A stretch of 64,000 nucleotides of DNA from Variovorax guangxiensis (GCF_003952165.1 NZ_RXFT01000010.1:1-64000); one strand, 5' to 3'; shown: positions 34,323-44,158, numbered from the stretch's first letter. Numbers and translations: made by a program. Notes: generated by a model not told the origin, from the sequence alone.

Positions 34323-37300
34323 ATGGACGTAGCTTCGATCAAACAGAACAAATGGGTGCGGCGTGGGATCGTCGCGTTGCTTGCGTTGCTGGCCATCTGG
34401 GTCATCGCCTGGCTGGCAGTGCCGCCGATCGCGAAGAGCCAGCTCCAGAAGATCGCGAGCGAGAAGCTCGGCCGCCAGGTCACCGTCGGCAAGATCGACT
34501 TCAAGCCCTGGACCCTCGAACTCACGCTGGACGACCTGCGCATTGCCACCGCCGATGGCAGCAAGCCGCAGGTGGCGGTCAACCGCATCTATGCCGACGC
34601 CGAGCTGCAGTCGATCTTCCGCCTCGCGCCGGTGATCGACGCCGTCACCATCGACGGCCCGGCCGTCCTGCTCACCCACCTGGCCGACGGCAAGTACGAC
34701 ATCGACGACATCCTGGCCAGGCTCGCGGCCGGCCCGCCGCCCGACCCGAACGCCAAGCCCGCGCGCTTCGCCATCTACAACATCGCGATCAATGGCGGCT
34801 CGGTCGACTTCGACGACCAGACCGTCAAGCGCAAGCACGAGCTGCGCGACTTCGTGCTCAAGGTGCCTTTCCTGAGCAACCTCGACTCCAAGCGCGACAT
34901 CAACACCGAGCCCAAGCTCGCCTTCGCGCTCAACGGCAGCAAGTTCGACTCGGCCGCCTTCACCACGCCCTTCGCCGACAGCCGCAAGACCGACGCCCAC
35001 GTGCAGTTCAAGGGGCTCGACCTGGTGCCGTACCTCGGCTACATCCCGGGCGGCCTGCCGGTGAAGCTGCAGGCGGGCAGCCTGGACGCCGACCTGAAGA
35101 TCGGCTTCGAGCAGGCCGCCACTACCGGGCTGAAGATCACCGGCACGGTCGAGGCCCACACCACCAAGGTCGCCGACGCGCGCGGGCGCGACCTGCTGGC
35201 CTTCGAGTCGCTCAAGCTGGGGCTGGCCGACGTGCGTCCGCTGGAGTCGGTGTTCCATCTGAGCGAGGTGGCCCTGGCCAACCCTCAGCTCGCCGTGGCC
35301 CGCGACGCGGCCGGCAGGCTCAACCTGCTCGCGACCGACCCGGCGACCGGTGCGGCGGAGAAGGTCGCCCCGCCGCCCGCCGCGGCGGCTAGCGCGCCGG
35401 CGGCAGGCAAGCCCGCGCCGAAGCCGGCGCTGAAGGTGCAGGTGGACAAGGTGGCCCTGAACGGCGGCCGCATCGGCTGGCGCGACGAAACCGTCAACCC
35501 CGCCGCAGCCGTCGACCTGACCGACCTCGGCATCGACGTCGCGGGCGTCACCTGGCCGATGGAGAAGCCGGCCGAGTTCAGCGGCAGCACTGCCGTCGGC
35601 GGCGCCTCGCTCAAGTTCAAGGGCAGCGCCACCGACAAGGTGGCCGACGTGCAGACCGAGGTCGACGCGCTGCCGCTGTCGCTGGCCGCCCCCTATCTGG
35701 CACAGAGCCTCGAGCCCACGCTCGACGGCAAGCTCAGCGGCCAGATCGACATCGCCTGGGCCCAGCCCGACCTGAAGTTCAAGGCGCGCCGCGTTGCTGC
35801 CGACGGCCTGGCGCTGACCCAGGGCAAGACCGCGCTGGCCAGTGTCGGGCGCTTCGAGTTGGTCGACGCCGAGGCCGACATGACGAAGCACACGCTGAAC
35901 GTGGCTTCGTTCACCGCGACCAACCCCAAGATCCGCGTGGAGCGCGACAGCGAGAAGCGCTGGATGTTCGAGCGCTGGCTCAAGACGCCCGCCGGCGGCA
36001 GCACGAAGGAGGCGGAGGCCAAGGTCGCCGCACCCAAGCCCGCGGCCGCCGAAACGCCGCAGCCCGGTGCCAACACCAAGCCCTGGGCGCTGACCGTCGG
36101 CACGCTGGCGGTCGACAACGGCGCGCTCTCTTATTCAGACAAGGCAGGCGCAACGCCGGTGACGGTCGAGGTCACGGCCTTCAAGCTGCACGCCCAGAAG
36201 CTCGCGCCCGAAACCAATACGACTTCGCCGCTGGAGGTTTCGGGCCGCATCGGTTCCGGGCGTTCCGACCCCGGCCGCTTCGACTACAAGGGCAACATCG
36301 TGCTCAAGCCGCTGGCGGCCGAGGGCAGGGTGGAGATCGCGTCCTTCCCCGCGCACGCCTTCAAGGCCTATTACGCCGATTCCCTCAATGTCGACATCCG
36401 CCGCGCCTTCGCGAGCTATCGCGGCACGGTGCGCTACGCGACGTCGCCGGGGGGCATGAGCGTCAAGCTGGCCGGCGACACCGCGCTGGACGACTTCCGC
36501 GCCAACAGCGTCTCGCTGACCCAGTCGCCCGGCTTCGACCGCAACAACAACCAGCTGCTGAGCTGGAAGACGCTGAGCCTGCGCGGCCTGCAGGTCAGCC
36601 TCGCGCCCAACGCGCCGCCGAACGTGGATGTGCGCGAAACCACGCTGACCGACTTCTTTGCCCGCGTGATCGTCGACCCCACCGGCCGGCTGAACCTGCT
36701 GAGCCTGACCAAGAAGGGCGAGGCCGAAGCGGCCGCTGCCGCAGCGGCAGCTGGCGAGGCCAGCACCCGCAAGGGCCCGGGCGGCACGACCACCACCACG
36801 GCAGCCAAGGCCTCGGCGCCGAAGGCCGCCGGCGGCAGGCCGATGTCGGCCGAGGAAATGGTCGGCGCGGCTCCCGAACCCGCCAAGCCGGCGGCGGCGG
36901 CAACCGCTGCCGCGCCGGCGGCCCCAGCCGATTCGGGGCCGGCGCCGGTCATCAACTTCGGCCCGATGAGCCTGGTCAACGGCAAGATCGACTTCACCGA
37001 CCTGTTCGTCAAGCCCAACTACTCGGCCGACCTGAGCGAGCTGACCGGCAAGCTCAGCTCGTTCTCGTCGAACCCGCCCAAGGGCGAGAGCGGCCGGCCC
37101 GCGCTCGCCGACCTCGAGCTGCGCGGCAAGGCGCAGCAGACCGCGGCGCTGGAAATCACCGGCAAGCTCAACCCGCTGGCCAAGCCGCTCGAACTCGACA
37201 TCACCGCCAGGATGCGCGACCTCGACCTGGCGCCGCTGTCGCCGTACTCGGTGCGCTACGCCGGCCACGGCATCGAGCGCGGCAAGATGAGCATGGACGT

Positions 37301-38150
37301 CAACTACAAGGTCGCGCCCGATGGCCAGCTCACCGCCACCAACAAGCTGGTGCTCAACCAGCTGCAGTTCGGCGACGAGGTGGCGGGGTCCACCAACAGC
37401 CTGCCGGTGAAACTGGCCGTGGCGCTGCTGGCCGACCGCAACGGCGTGATCGACGTCGACCTGCCGCTCAGCGGCTCGCTCAACGACCCGCAGTTCAGCG
37501 TCGGCCCGCTGATCTGGAAGGCCGTGGTCAACCTGGTCGTGAAGGCGGTGACGGCGCCGTTCAGCCTGCTCACGGGCGGCCTGGGCGGCGGCAGCGGCGA
37601 ATCGAGCGCCATCACCTTCGAACCCGGCAGTTCCGAATTGAGCGCATCCGCCAGGGAAAGCCTGGACAAGGTCGCCAAGGCGCTGACCGACCGGCCCACG
37701 CTGCAGATGACGGTGGTGGGCACCTCCAGCCTCGAGAAGGAGCGCGATGCGTACCAGCGCCAGCGGGTGCGCCAGCTTGCCTATGCGGAGAAGCGCCGCG
37801 TCGCGGTGCGCGGCGGCCAGACCGGCACCGACGTGCCGCCCGTCACCGACGCCGAATACCCCGAGCTGCTGACCGCCGTGTACAAGCGCGCCGATATCAC
37901 GAAGCCGCGCAACATCGTCGGCCTGGCGAAGGACCTGCCGCTGCAGGACATGGAAAAGCTGCTGTTCGCCAGCGTGCCCGTCGACGAGGAGTCGATGCGC
38001 CAGCTCGCCGTGGAGCGCGGCGCGGCGGTGCGCGACTACCTGCTTGCGAAGAAGCTGCCGAGCGAGCGGCTCTTCCTGGGCGCGGTGCGCACCAGCGCCA
38101 GCGGCAGCGACTGGAAGCCGGGCGCCGAGCTCAGCCTGACCATGAAGTAG
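34323..38150 (+). CDS. DUF748 AsmA-like large envelope protein
   Basis: This 1275-residue protein has one N-terminal membrane helix (RGIVALLALLAIWVIAWLAV) followed by a long periplasmic beta-rich body of DUF748 type (KIASEKLGRQVTVGKIDFKPW near residue 45; repeated blocks such as LEITGKLNPLAKPLELDITA). Ala/Pro/Lys-rich linkers occur near residues 355-370 and 820-870. The C-terminus (FEPGSSELSASARESLDKV onward) resembles an OmpA-like peptidoglycan-binding region. AsmA-like proteins bridge the periplasm and may move lipids; the role here is inferred. ATG 34323 is chosen over a TTG 18 bp earlier. Confidence 0.85.
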   Translation: MDVASIKQNKWVRRGIVALLALLAIWVIAWLAVPPIAKSQLQKIASEKLGRQVTVGKIDFKPWTLELTLDDLRIATADGSKPQVAVNRIYADAELQSIFRLAPVIDAVTIDGPAVLLTHLADGKYDIDDILARLAAGPPPDPNAKPARFAIYNIAINGGSVDFDDQTVKRKHELRDFVLKVPFLSNLDSKRDINTEPKLAFALNGSKFDSAAFTTPFADSRKTDAHVQFKGLDLVPYLGYIPGGLPVKLQAGSLDADLKIGFEQAATTGLKITGTVEAHTTKVADARGRDLLAFESLKLGLADVRPLESVFHLSEVALANPQLAVARDAAGRLNLLATDPATGAAEKVAPPPAAAASAPAAGKPAPKPALKVQVDKVALNGGRIGWRDETVNPAAAVDLTDLGIDVAGVTWPMEKPAEFSGSTAVGGASLKFKGSATDKVADVQTEVDALPLSLAAPYLAQSLEPTLDGKLSGQIDIAWAQPDLKFKARRVAADGLALTQGKTALASVGRFELVDAEADMTKHTLNVASFTATNPKIRVERDSEKRWMFERWLKTPAGGSTKEAEAKVAAPKPAAAETPQPGANTKPWALTVGTLAVDNGALSYSDKAGATPVTVEVTAFKLHAQKLAPETNTTSPLEVSGRIGSGRSDPGRFDYKGNIVLKPLAAEGRVEIASFPAHAFKAYYADSLNVDIRRAFASYRGTVRYATSPGGMSVKLAGDTALDDFRANSVSLTQSPGFDRNNNQLLSWKTLSLRGLQVSLAPNAPPNVDVRETTLTDFFARVIVDPTGRLNLLSLTKKGEAEAAAAAAAAGEASTRKGPGGTTTTTAAKASAPKAAGGRPMSAEEMVGAAPEPAKPAAAATAAAPAAPADSGPAPVINFGPMSLVNGKIDFTDLFVKPNYSADLSELTGKLSSFSSNPPKGESGRPALADLELRGKAQQTAALEITGKLNPLAKPLELDITARMRDLDLAPLSPYSVRYAGHGIERGKMSMDVNYKVAPDGQLTATNKLVLNQLQFGDEVAGSTNSLPVKLAVALLADRNGVIDVDLPLSGSLNDPQFSVGPLIWKAVVNLVVKAVTAPFSLLTGGLGGGSGESSAITFEPGSSELSASARESLDKVAKALTDRPTLQMTVVGTSSLEKERDAYQRQRVRQLAYAEKRRVAVRGGQTGTDVPPVTDAEYPELLTAVYKRADITKPRNIVGLAKDLPLQDMEKLLFASVPVDEESMRQLAVERGAAVRDYLLAKKLPSERLFLGAVRTSASGSDWKPGAELSLTMK

Positions 38151-38163
38151 GGCTGAACAGGCA

Positions 38164-38191
38164 CGGCGCGGCGGCCCGATCCGTCGCGCCG
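38164..38191 (+). terminator. Probable terminator after the DUF748 gene
   Basis: CGGCGCG / CGCGCCG (7 bp) with a 14-nt loop is followed after a few bases by a run of six T beginning at 38198. It overlaps the promoter region of the next gene. Confidence 0.45.
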
Positions 38192-38193
38192 AC

Positions 38194-38221
38194 TTGGTTT
38201 TTTCCCAAGGCTTGCTATATA
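38194..38221 (+). promoter_or_regulatory. Promoter of the DUF349 gene
   Basis: TTGGTT, a 16-bp spacer and TATATA give a good sigma-70-type promoter about 150 bp before the DUF349 start. Downstream in the leader is an 8-bp GC hairpin (GCGCCGGC / GCCGGCGC, 38319-38338). Confidence 0.55.
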
Positions 38222-38318
38222 TGTAGTCCGCCAGCTTCCCCGCCCACGACCCCGCCGAGCACCTCCGTTTCACGACGGAATTCAGTGGCCGGCCGCAAGT
38301 GGGTGAAAATGTCGATGT

Positions 38319-38338
38319 GCGCCGGCCTTTGCCGGCGC
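38319..38338 (+). promoter_or_regulatory. Leader hairpin before the DUF349 gene
   Basis: A perfect 8-bp stem, GCGCCGGC-CTTT-GCCGGCGC, lies 35 bp before the GTG start and is followed by a pyrimidine-rich stretch. It could be an attenuator or a stability element. Confidence 0.4.
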
Positions 38339-38373
38339 CTTCGCTTTCTCTACCAAGACAACGATTTCGCGCA

Positions 38374-41232
38374 GTGACCTCTACTCCTTCCAAGCCACAC
38401 GACATTCAGGCCCTCGACACGCTGACCGGCGGCGCCTTCACCGCGCCGACCTCCGGCGAGCGCGCCGCGCGCATCCGCGACTGGCTCGCGGGCAACCCCG
38501 CGCCCGAGCAGATGCAGGAAGTCTTCAAGGAGCTGAGCGGGCGTGACAAGGGCGCCGCGCGCCTGCTGCGCGAAAAGCTCGACGAGCTCAAGCGCGCCAA
38601 GGGCCAGGAGGCGATCGCCGCCGAATGGGCCCAGAAGGCGCAAGCGCTGCTCGCCCAGTCCAAGCTCAACATCGCCGACGCGCTCGCCTGGCAGCGCGAT
38701 GCCGCCAAGGCCGGGGCTCCGCTGTCGCGCGAGCCGCTGGCCGGCCTGAAGCTCAAGCTGTCGGAGCGCGTCAAGGGCATCGAAGACCTGCAGCACCGTG
38801 CGCAGGTGCATCGCGAAGCCGCAGTGCTGCTGGCGCAGCGCTTCGAGGTGCTGTCCACCAAGGGCTGGCAGGACGCCCAGGTCGCCGAGGAATCGCTGCG
38901 CGCCGATGTCACGCACTGGCAGCAGCAGGCTGCCGAGATCGTGGCCGATGCCAACTGGAACAGCCTCGACGCCAAGTTCGCGCCGCAGCTCGAATCGTCC
39001 AGGTCGCAACTGCTGGTGGTGTCCGACGCCTTCCACAGCGCGCTGGCCCAGGCCGTTGCCGCCGCCGCGGATGCCGCCGCGCCGCTGCCGCCTGTGCCCG
39101 TGTGGGCCGACGAGCTGCGCGCCGCGCGCGGTGAAGTCGTGGCGCCCAAGCCCGCTGCTCCCGCTCGCCCGGCTGCGCCCAAGGTCGACCCGGCCGTGCG
39201 CGCCGCCGCCCAGGAAGCCGTGCAGGCCGCGCTCGCCAAGCTCGAGCAGGAAACTGCCGAAGGCCACGGCAAGGCCAGCGCCGGCGCGGCCGCCGCGCTG
39301 CGCGCCGTGCTCAAGGAGCACGGCAAGCTGGTCGACGCACCGCTCGAAGCCCGCGTGCATGCCGCGCTGGTCGCCGCCGGCGAACTCGAAGGCTGGCAGC
39401 GCTGGAGCGCCGACAAGGTGCGCGAAGACCTGGTCGCCAAGGCCGAGGGCCTGCTCAAGCGCCCTGAAGGCCAGGCCCTCGGCGGCCGCAAGATGCAGGA
39501 AACGCTGCGCTCGCTGCGCGACCAGTGGAAGCAGGCCGACCAGGGCGGCGTGCCGAACCACGCGCTGTGGAAGCGCTTCGACGAAGCCTGCAACGAAGCC
39601 CACAAGGTGGTCGAGGCCTGGCTCGAGAAGGTCCGCGCCGACGCGGCCGAGCACCGCGCGCTGCGCGTCGCGCTGATCGAGGAGGTCAAGGCCTGGGCGG
39701 CCCAGCACGCCGGCGCCACCGACCTGAAGGCACACAACCGCGCGCTGCACCAGTTCGCTGACCGCTGGCGCGATGCCGGCCACGTGGGCGAGAAGGTGTT
39801 CGCCGAACTCCAGCCGCTGTGGAACGAAGCCTTCGGCGCCGCCCGTGCACCGTTCGAGACCGCGCAGAAGGCCAGCATCGAACGCCGCCAGGCCATGATC
39901 GCCGAGGCGACCGAACTCGGCGCGCAGCCGGTGCTGCGCATCGACGCCGTCAAGGCGCTGCAGCAGCGCTGGCAGGCCGAGGCGCAGACCGTGCCGCTCG
40001 ACCGCCGCCAGGAGCAGAAGCTGTGGGACGCCTTCCGTGCCCCCATCGACGAAGCCTTCAACCGCAAGACCGCCGAGCGTGAAAAGGCCTCGGCTGCGAT
40101 GAACGAGCACGACCGCAACGTGCTGGAGGCGTCCAAGGCGCTCGACGCGGCCAATGCCGGCGGCGATGCGCAGAAGATCCGCGCCGCCATCGCTCGCCTC
40201 GAAGGCGCGCTGCGTGGCGAGGCGCCGCCGCCCGCGCCCAAGGCCGACGGTCCGTCGGTCGGCGCGACCGAAGTCGTGGCGCCGGGGCAGGCGGCCGCCG
40301 AATTCAGCGAAAGCGCCGAACAGGCGCCGAGCCCGAGCGACGCGGAAGCATCGCCCGGCACGCCCGCCGAGGCCGCAGCTTCTGCGGCTTCGGCTGACCT
40401 CGTTGCACCCGCCGACGGCGCCGACGCTTCGGCCCGCACCGATGGCGCGGCGCACGACGCCGGCGAAGCCGCAGCCGTCGAAGCGCCGGCCGCAGCGCCG
40501 AAGGCCGCGCCCAAGCCCGTCGTGGCGATGCGCGGCGACGACCGCCCGAGCAGCAAGAAGGCCGAGCCGGCACCTGCCGCGCGCGGCGGTGCCGGCGGCC
40601 GCTTCGGCGACCGTCGCGATGGCGGCCGCCCCGGTGCCGGGGGCCCGGGGCGTCCTGGTGGTGATCGTGGCGGCGATCGCGGTGACCGTGGAGCCCCTCG
40701 TGGTGGCGACCGTGGCGCGCCCGGCGGCCGTTTCGGCGACCGCCCGCCGCGCGAAGATCGCGGACCGCGCCTGGGTGATGCAGCCTTCCGCGCGCAACGC
40801 GAGGCACTCGAACGCGCCGACATGGCGTTGCGCAAGCTTGCTGCGCAGGCGCACGGCGAAGCCCTGACGCAGGTGCTGGGCGCCTGGGAGCAGCGCGACG
40901 CCAGCCGTCTGCCGAGCATCCAGGAGCTGGGCCGCGCGGTCACGCCGGCAGTGCGCAGCGGCTGGTCGCAAGCCATCGGCTCCGCGCCCTCGGCTGCCGC
41001 GAACGACGCCGCCGAAGCGCTGCTGCGCCTCGAAATGGCCGCCGAAGTGCCGACGCCCGCCGAGCAACTCGAAGCGCGCCGTGCCCTGCAGCTCAAGCTG
41101 CTGACGAAGCGCGGCGACCCGGCGCCCGCCCAGACCTGGGGCCAGGATGCCGGCAAGGTGCTCGCCGCGGCGCACGACGCCGCCAGCGCACGGCGCCTGC
41201 AGAACGCGCTGAAGGCGCTGCTGCGCAAGTAG
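38374..41232 (+). CDS. DUF349 domain protein with RGG-like region
   Basis: This protein of about 952 residues is mostly helical, with repeated DUF349 units (for example WQRWSADKVREDLVAKAEGLL, LWKRFDEACNEAHKVV, LWNEAFGAARAPFETAQKA, LWDAFRAPIDEAFNRKTAERE). An Ala/Pro/Glu-rich linker near 620-740 leads to a Gly/Arg/Asp-rich tract of about 50 residues (GGRFGDRRDGGRPG to GGRFGDRPPREDRG), then a last helical domain. The function of DUF349 is unknown. A GTG at 38374 (VTSTPSKPHD) is the likely start. A strong terminator follows. Confidence 0.85.
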   Translation: MTSTPSKPHDIQALDTLTGGAFTAPTSGERAARIRDWLAGNPAPEQMQEVFKELSGRDKGAARLLREKLDELKRAKGQEAIAAEWAQKAQALLAQSKLNIADALAWQRDAAKAGAPLSREPLAGLKLKLSERVKGIEDLQHRAQVHREAAVLLAQRFEVLSTKGWQDAQVAEESLRADVTHWQQQAAEIVADANWNSLDAKFAPQLESSRSQLLVVSDAFHSALAQAVAAAADAAAPLPPVPVWADELRAARGEVVAPKPAAPARPAAPKVDPAVRAAAQEAVQAALAKLEQETAEGHGKASAGAAAALRAVLKEHGKLVDAPLEARVHAALVAAGELEGWQRWSADKVREDLVAKAEGLLKRPEGQALGGRKMQETLRSLRDQWKQADQGGVPNHALWKRFDEACNEAHKVVEAWLEKVRADAAEHRALRVALIEEVKAWAAQHAGATDLKAHNRALHQFADRWRDAGHVGEKVFAELQPLWNEAFGAARAPFETAQKASIERRQAMIAEATELGAQPVLRIDAVKALQQRWQAEAQTVPLDRRQEQKLWDAFRAPIDEAFNRKTAEREKASAAMNEHDRNVLEASKALDAANAGGDAQKIRAAIARLEGALRGEAPPPAPKADGPSVGATEVVAPGQAAAEFSESAEQAPSPSDAEASPGTPAEAAASAASADLVAPADGADASARTDGAAHDAGEAAAVEAPAAAPKAAPKPVVAMRGDDRPSSKKAEPAPAARGGAGGRFGDRRDGGRPGAGGPGRPGGDRGGDRGDRGAPRGGDRGAPGGRFGDRPPREDRGPRLGDAAFRAQREALERADMALRKLAAQAHGEALTQVLGAWEQRDASRLPSIQELGRAVTPAVRSGWSQAIGSAPSAAANDAAEALLRLEMAAEVPTPAEQLEARRALQLKLLTKRGDPAPAQTWGQDAGKVLAAAHDAASARRLQNALKALLRK

Positions 41233-41256
41233 GGAGCAAGCGGCCTTTCCGGCCAC

Positions 41257-41286
41257 GAAGAAGGCGCCCCGCGGGGCGCCTTCTTC
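41257..41286. terminator. Terminator between DUF349 gene and convergent membrane-protein gene
   Basis: A 14-bp perfect inverted repeat (GAAGAAGGCGCCCC / GGGGCGCCTTCTTC) around a GC centre is followed by TTT; the arms end in A- and T-rich tracts, so it can work on both strands. Confidence 0.85.
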
Positions 41287-41322
41287 TTTGGTGCAGTTGC
41301 GCAAGAGCCTTGCAGCCCGGGT

Positions 41323-41919
41323 TCAGACCTTCTCGCCGATGGCTGGCGTCTGCACTGCCGCAGCCTGCTCGGCCAGATAGCCGTCGCGGATCTTGCGGCG
41401 GATCAGCAGCCCGCCGATGCCCAGCAGCAGGGCGAGGGCGCCGACGATCAGCGTGCCCTTGTCGGTGGCGCTCGATGCCGCGGCCTTGTCCTTGACCTCC
41501 ATGATCTTCTGAACGTCGGCCAGCGACACCACGGGCTTGCCCTTGAGCTTCACTTCGTAGACCAGGTTGTTGTCCGAGGGATCGACGCGCACTTCGACGG
41601 CTTCGTCGATCAGCGGCTCCAGCTTGCTGCGGCCGACCGCGTAATCGACGCGCCACTTCTCGGTGTTGCCGTCGGCCAGCCTGGCGTCGAGCACGAAGTA
41701 GCGGCGCGTGCTGCTGCCGCCGCGGCGGCGCTTGGTTGTTTCGGTGACTTCGCTGCCGCTGACGATCGTGCCGCTCTTCGCGACCAGGTCTTCGACGGCG
41801 GTGCCGTGCGTGTCCGAGCTGGCCTTGACCTGTGCATACGCTGCCCAGCCCAGGATGCCGATGCCGAACACCAGCGCGATCCACGCCTTGCCCGTGAGCT
41901 GATAGAACCAATCCCTCAT
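41323..41919 (-). CDS. Small two-helix membrane protein of unknown function
   Basis: I do not recognise this 198-residue protein. It has a membrane helix near the N-terminus (GKAWIALVFGIGILGWAAY), a soluble domain of about 110 residues with a basic RRRGGSSTRR stretch and a beta-rich part (VEVRVDPSDNNLVYEVKLKG), and a second helix (GTLIVGALALLLGIGGLLI) followed by a basic tail. The topology resembles DUF3592-type proteins, but I cannot confirm that. It lies 94 bp after mtfA, the same direction. Confidence 0.75.
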   Translation of the reverse strand: MRDWFYQLTGKAWIALVFGIGILGWAAYAQVKASSDTHGTAVEDLVAKSGTIVSGSEVTETTKRRRGGSSTRRYFVLDARLADGNTEKWRVDYAVGRSKLEPLIDEAVEVRVDPSDNNLVYEVKLKGKPVVSLADVQKIMEVKDKAAASSATDKGTLIVGALALLLGIGGLLIRRKIRDGYLAEQAAAVQTPAIGEKV

Positions 41920-42013
41920 GTTGTGTGCCTTTTTGGACGAGTTGATAACCCGTCGATGTTAAGGGTTGAATTGCTATCAAATAGATAGCTGATAACTGAG
42001 GCTGGACGTGCGT

Positions 42014-42805
42014 TCAGGGCCTTTTAGGCAGAAAGAATTCATCGAAGATCGCGAGCACTCCAGGGAAGTCGCGCGCGAAGTTCGGGCGGTTCACGAAGTA
42101 GGCCTCGCAGGCCACCGCGAAGAACTCGCTGATCGAGGTGGCGCCGTAGGCATCGAGCCACGGCGCTTCAGTGCCGAAGCGCTCGGCCTTGATGGTCTGC
42201 TCGCGGAAGTGGTCGTACGCGGGCTGCAGGACGGCCAGCCACGCCTGGCGCGCCGCGCGCGAACTGCGCTGGCCGGCGAAGCCCGGCGGCAGGGGCGGGC
42301 AGCCGTTGGCGTCGCCGCTGCGCATGTCGATCTTGTGGGCGAACTCGTGGATCACCACGTTGTAGCCGCGCTCGCTGGTGATGCTGCTGGCCAGCACGTC
42401 GTCCCAGCTCAGCATGACGGGGCCGCGCTCCATGGCCTCGCCGGCCACGACTTCGCCGTACTCGTGCACCACCTGCGCCTCGTCGATCACCTTGCGCCGC
42501 GCCACCACCTCGGAGCGGTGCACGACGATGCCGACGAAATCGTCGTACCAGTTCAGTCCGCCCTTGAGGTGCAGCACCGGCAGCACGGCCTGTGCCGCGA
42601 TGGCCAGCGCCACCTCGTTGGTGATGGTGAAGCCCTTGGCGCCGTGGAATTCCTTGTCGCGCAGGAACCCGGCGGTGAGCGAGCGCAGCCGCTGCCGATC
42701 GGCTTCGGGCAGCGCGCCGAGGAAGGCGTAGCGCCGGAGCGTGGCCTGCCACGCGGCTTCGGGGATCGGGGGCAGGGCGCGCAGGCGGCGCAGCCACTTG
42801 AACAT
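42014..42805 (-). CDS. mtfA: M90 family zinc peptidase MtfA
   Basis: This 263-residue protein has the M90/MtfA zinc motif HEFAHKIDM and a downstream Glu in TSISEFFAVACEAYF. In E. coli MtfA binds the repressor Mlc and modulates glucose phosphotransferase expression; in a Comamonad its target is unclear. ATG 42805 (MFKWLRRLRALP) is chosen as the conserved start; a longer reading has no homology. It follows lpxH by 17 bp. Confidence 0.92.
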   Translation of the reverse strand: MFKWLRRLRALPPIPEAAWQATLRRYAFLGALPEADRQRLRSLTAGFLRDKEFHGAKGFTITNEVALAIAAQAVLPVLHLKGGLNWYDDFVGIVVHRSEVVARRKVIDEAQVVHEYGEVVAGEAMERGPVMLSWDDVLASSITSERGYNVVIHEFAHKIDMRSGDANGCPPLPPGFAGQRSSRAARQAWLAVLQPAYDHFREQTIKAERFGTEAPWLDAYGATSISEFFAVACEAYFVNRPNFARDFPGVLAIFDEFFLPKRP

Positions 42806-42822
42806 TGCTGGCGGCGGCGCGG

Positions 42823-43599
42823 CTAGCGCAGGTCGACGCGCTGCGCGCCGGCAGCCGAGAGGCACAGCAACTGCGCGCGCGGCGGGTGCGCGGCGGCGTC
42901 CCAGTCGCTCAGCACGATGCGGCGCAGGCCGCTGCCCAGGTCGTGGTCGGCCGGGCGGTGCGTGTGGCCGTGCACCAGCGCGTGGGCGTTGGCCTGCCGC
43001 AGCCAGTCGCGCGCGGCCGGCGTATCGACATCTGCCCAGACCATCGACGGATTGCGCTTGCGGTCTTCGCTCTGCACGCGCATGGAGCGCGCGAGCGCGC
43101 GGCGCTCTTCAAGCGGCCGGGCGAGGAACGCGGCCTGCCATTCGGGCGTGCGCACCTGCGCGCGGAATTTCAGGTACTCGGTGTCCTCGAGGCAAAGGAT
43201 GTCGCCGTGGCTCAGCAGCCAGCGCTGGCCGTGCAGCACCAGCACGGTCGGGTCGTCGAGCAACGTGAGCCCGCATTGCGCGGCGAACGCGGGGCCGACG
43301 AGGAAGTCGCGGTTGCCGTGCATGAAGAACACGGGCATGCGCTGTGCGGTTCGGCGCAGGAGTTCGGCGCACTGGGCCTCGAAGCCTGGCTGCGTGGCGG
43401 AATCGTCGCCCACCCATACCTCGAACAGGTCGCCCAGGATGATGAGCGCGTCCGCCGGCGTGGTCTGCAGATAGCCCTGCCAGGCCTCGAAGGTGGCGGG
43501 CTCGCCGGCCTGCAGGTGCAGGTCGGAGATGAGGTCGACCGTGCGCCACGCGGGCGGCGCTACCAGCTCCGGGAAAGCTGGGTTCGCCGCCGTGCTCAT
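42823..43599 (-). CDS. lpxH: UDP-2,3-diacylglucosamine pyrophosphatase LpxH
   Basis: This 258-residue calcineurin-like phosphoesterase has the metal-site motifs LISDLHLQ, GDLFEVWVGDD, HGNRDFLVG and HGHTHRP, specific to LpxH. It removes UMP from UDP-diacylglucosamine in lipid A synthesis. It lies in the ppiA-ppiB-lpxH run that is common in Betaproteobacteria, 46 bp after ppiB. Confidence 0.95.
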   Translation of the reverse strand: MSTAANPAFPELVAPPAWRTVDLISDLHLQAGEPATFEAWQGYLQTTPADALIILGDLFEVWVGDDSATQPGFEAQCAELLRRTAQRMPVFFMHGNRDFLVGPAFAAQCGLTLLDDPTVLVLHGQRWLLSHGDILCLEDTEYLKFRAQVRTPEWQAAFLARPLEERRALARSMRVQSEDRKRNPSMVWADVDTPAARDWLRQANAHALVHGHTHRPADHDLGSGLRRIVLSDWDAAAHPPRAQLLCLSAAGAQRVDLR

Positions 43600-43645
43600 G
43601 CTGCTGTCGCTGTCGCTGCCGCGAGTGCGTTGCGCCGGTTGCGGG

Positions 43646-44158
43646 TCATTCCGCGGTGACGACGGCCTTTTCGATCACGACGTCCTCGAGCGGCACGTCG
43701 TCATGGAAGCCCTTGCGGCCGGTCTTCACGGCCTTGATCTTGTCGACCACGTCGGTGCCGGCGATGACCTTGCCGAACACGGCATAGCCCCAGCCCTGGG
43801 CCGAGGGAGCGGTGTGGTTCAGGAAGCCGTTGTCGGCCACGTTGATGAAGAACTGGGCGGTGGCCGAGTGGGGCGCGCTGGTGCGGGCCATGGCCACGGT
43901 GTAGGTGTCGTTCTTCAGGCCGTTGTTGGCTTCGTTCTGGATCTCGGCGTCGGTGGGCTTTTGCTTCATGCCGGGTTCGAAGCCCCCGCCTTGCACCATG
44001 AAGCCGGGGATGACGCGGTGGAACACCGTGTTGTCGTAGTGGCCCTTCTTCACGTACGCGACGAAGTTCTCGACCGACTTCGGCGCCTTGGCGGCGTCGA
44101 GTTCGAGCGTGATCACGCCGAGGTTCTTGATGTGCAGTTCGACTTGGGGGTTGCTCAT
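43646..44158 (-). CDS. ppiB: Cytoplasmic peptidyl-prolyl cis-trans isomerase (cyclophilin)
   Basis: This 170-residue cyclophilin without signal peptide has FHRVIPGFMVQGGGFEPGM, the active-site Arg in FHRVIP, and FFINVADNGFLNH. It assists folding in the cytoplasm. It is followed by lpxH and preceded by the exported paralogue ppiA with a 50-bp gap; the two proteins share most of the cyclophilin core. Confidence 0.95.
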   Translation of the reverse strand: MSNPQVELHIKNLGVITLELDAAKAPKSVENFVAYVKKGHYDNTVFHRVIPGFMVQGGGFEPGMKQKPTDAEIQNEANNGLKNDTYTVAMARTSAPHSATAQFFINVADNGFLNHTAPSAQGWGYAVFGKVIAGTDVVDKIKAVKTGRKGFHDDVPLEDVVIEKAVVTAE

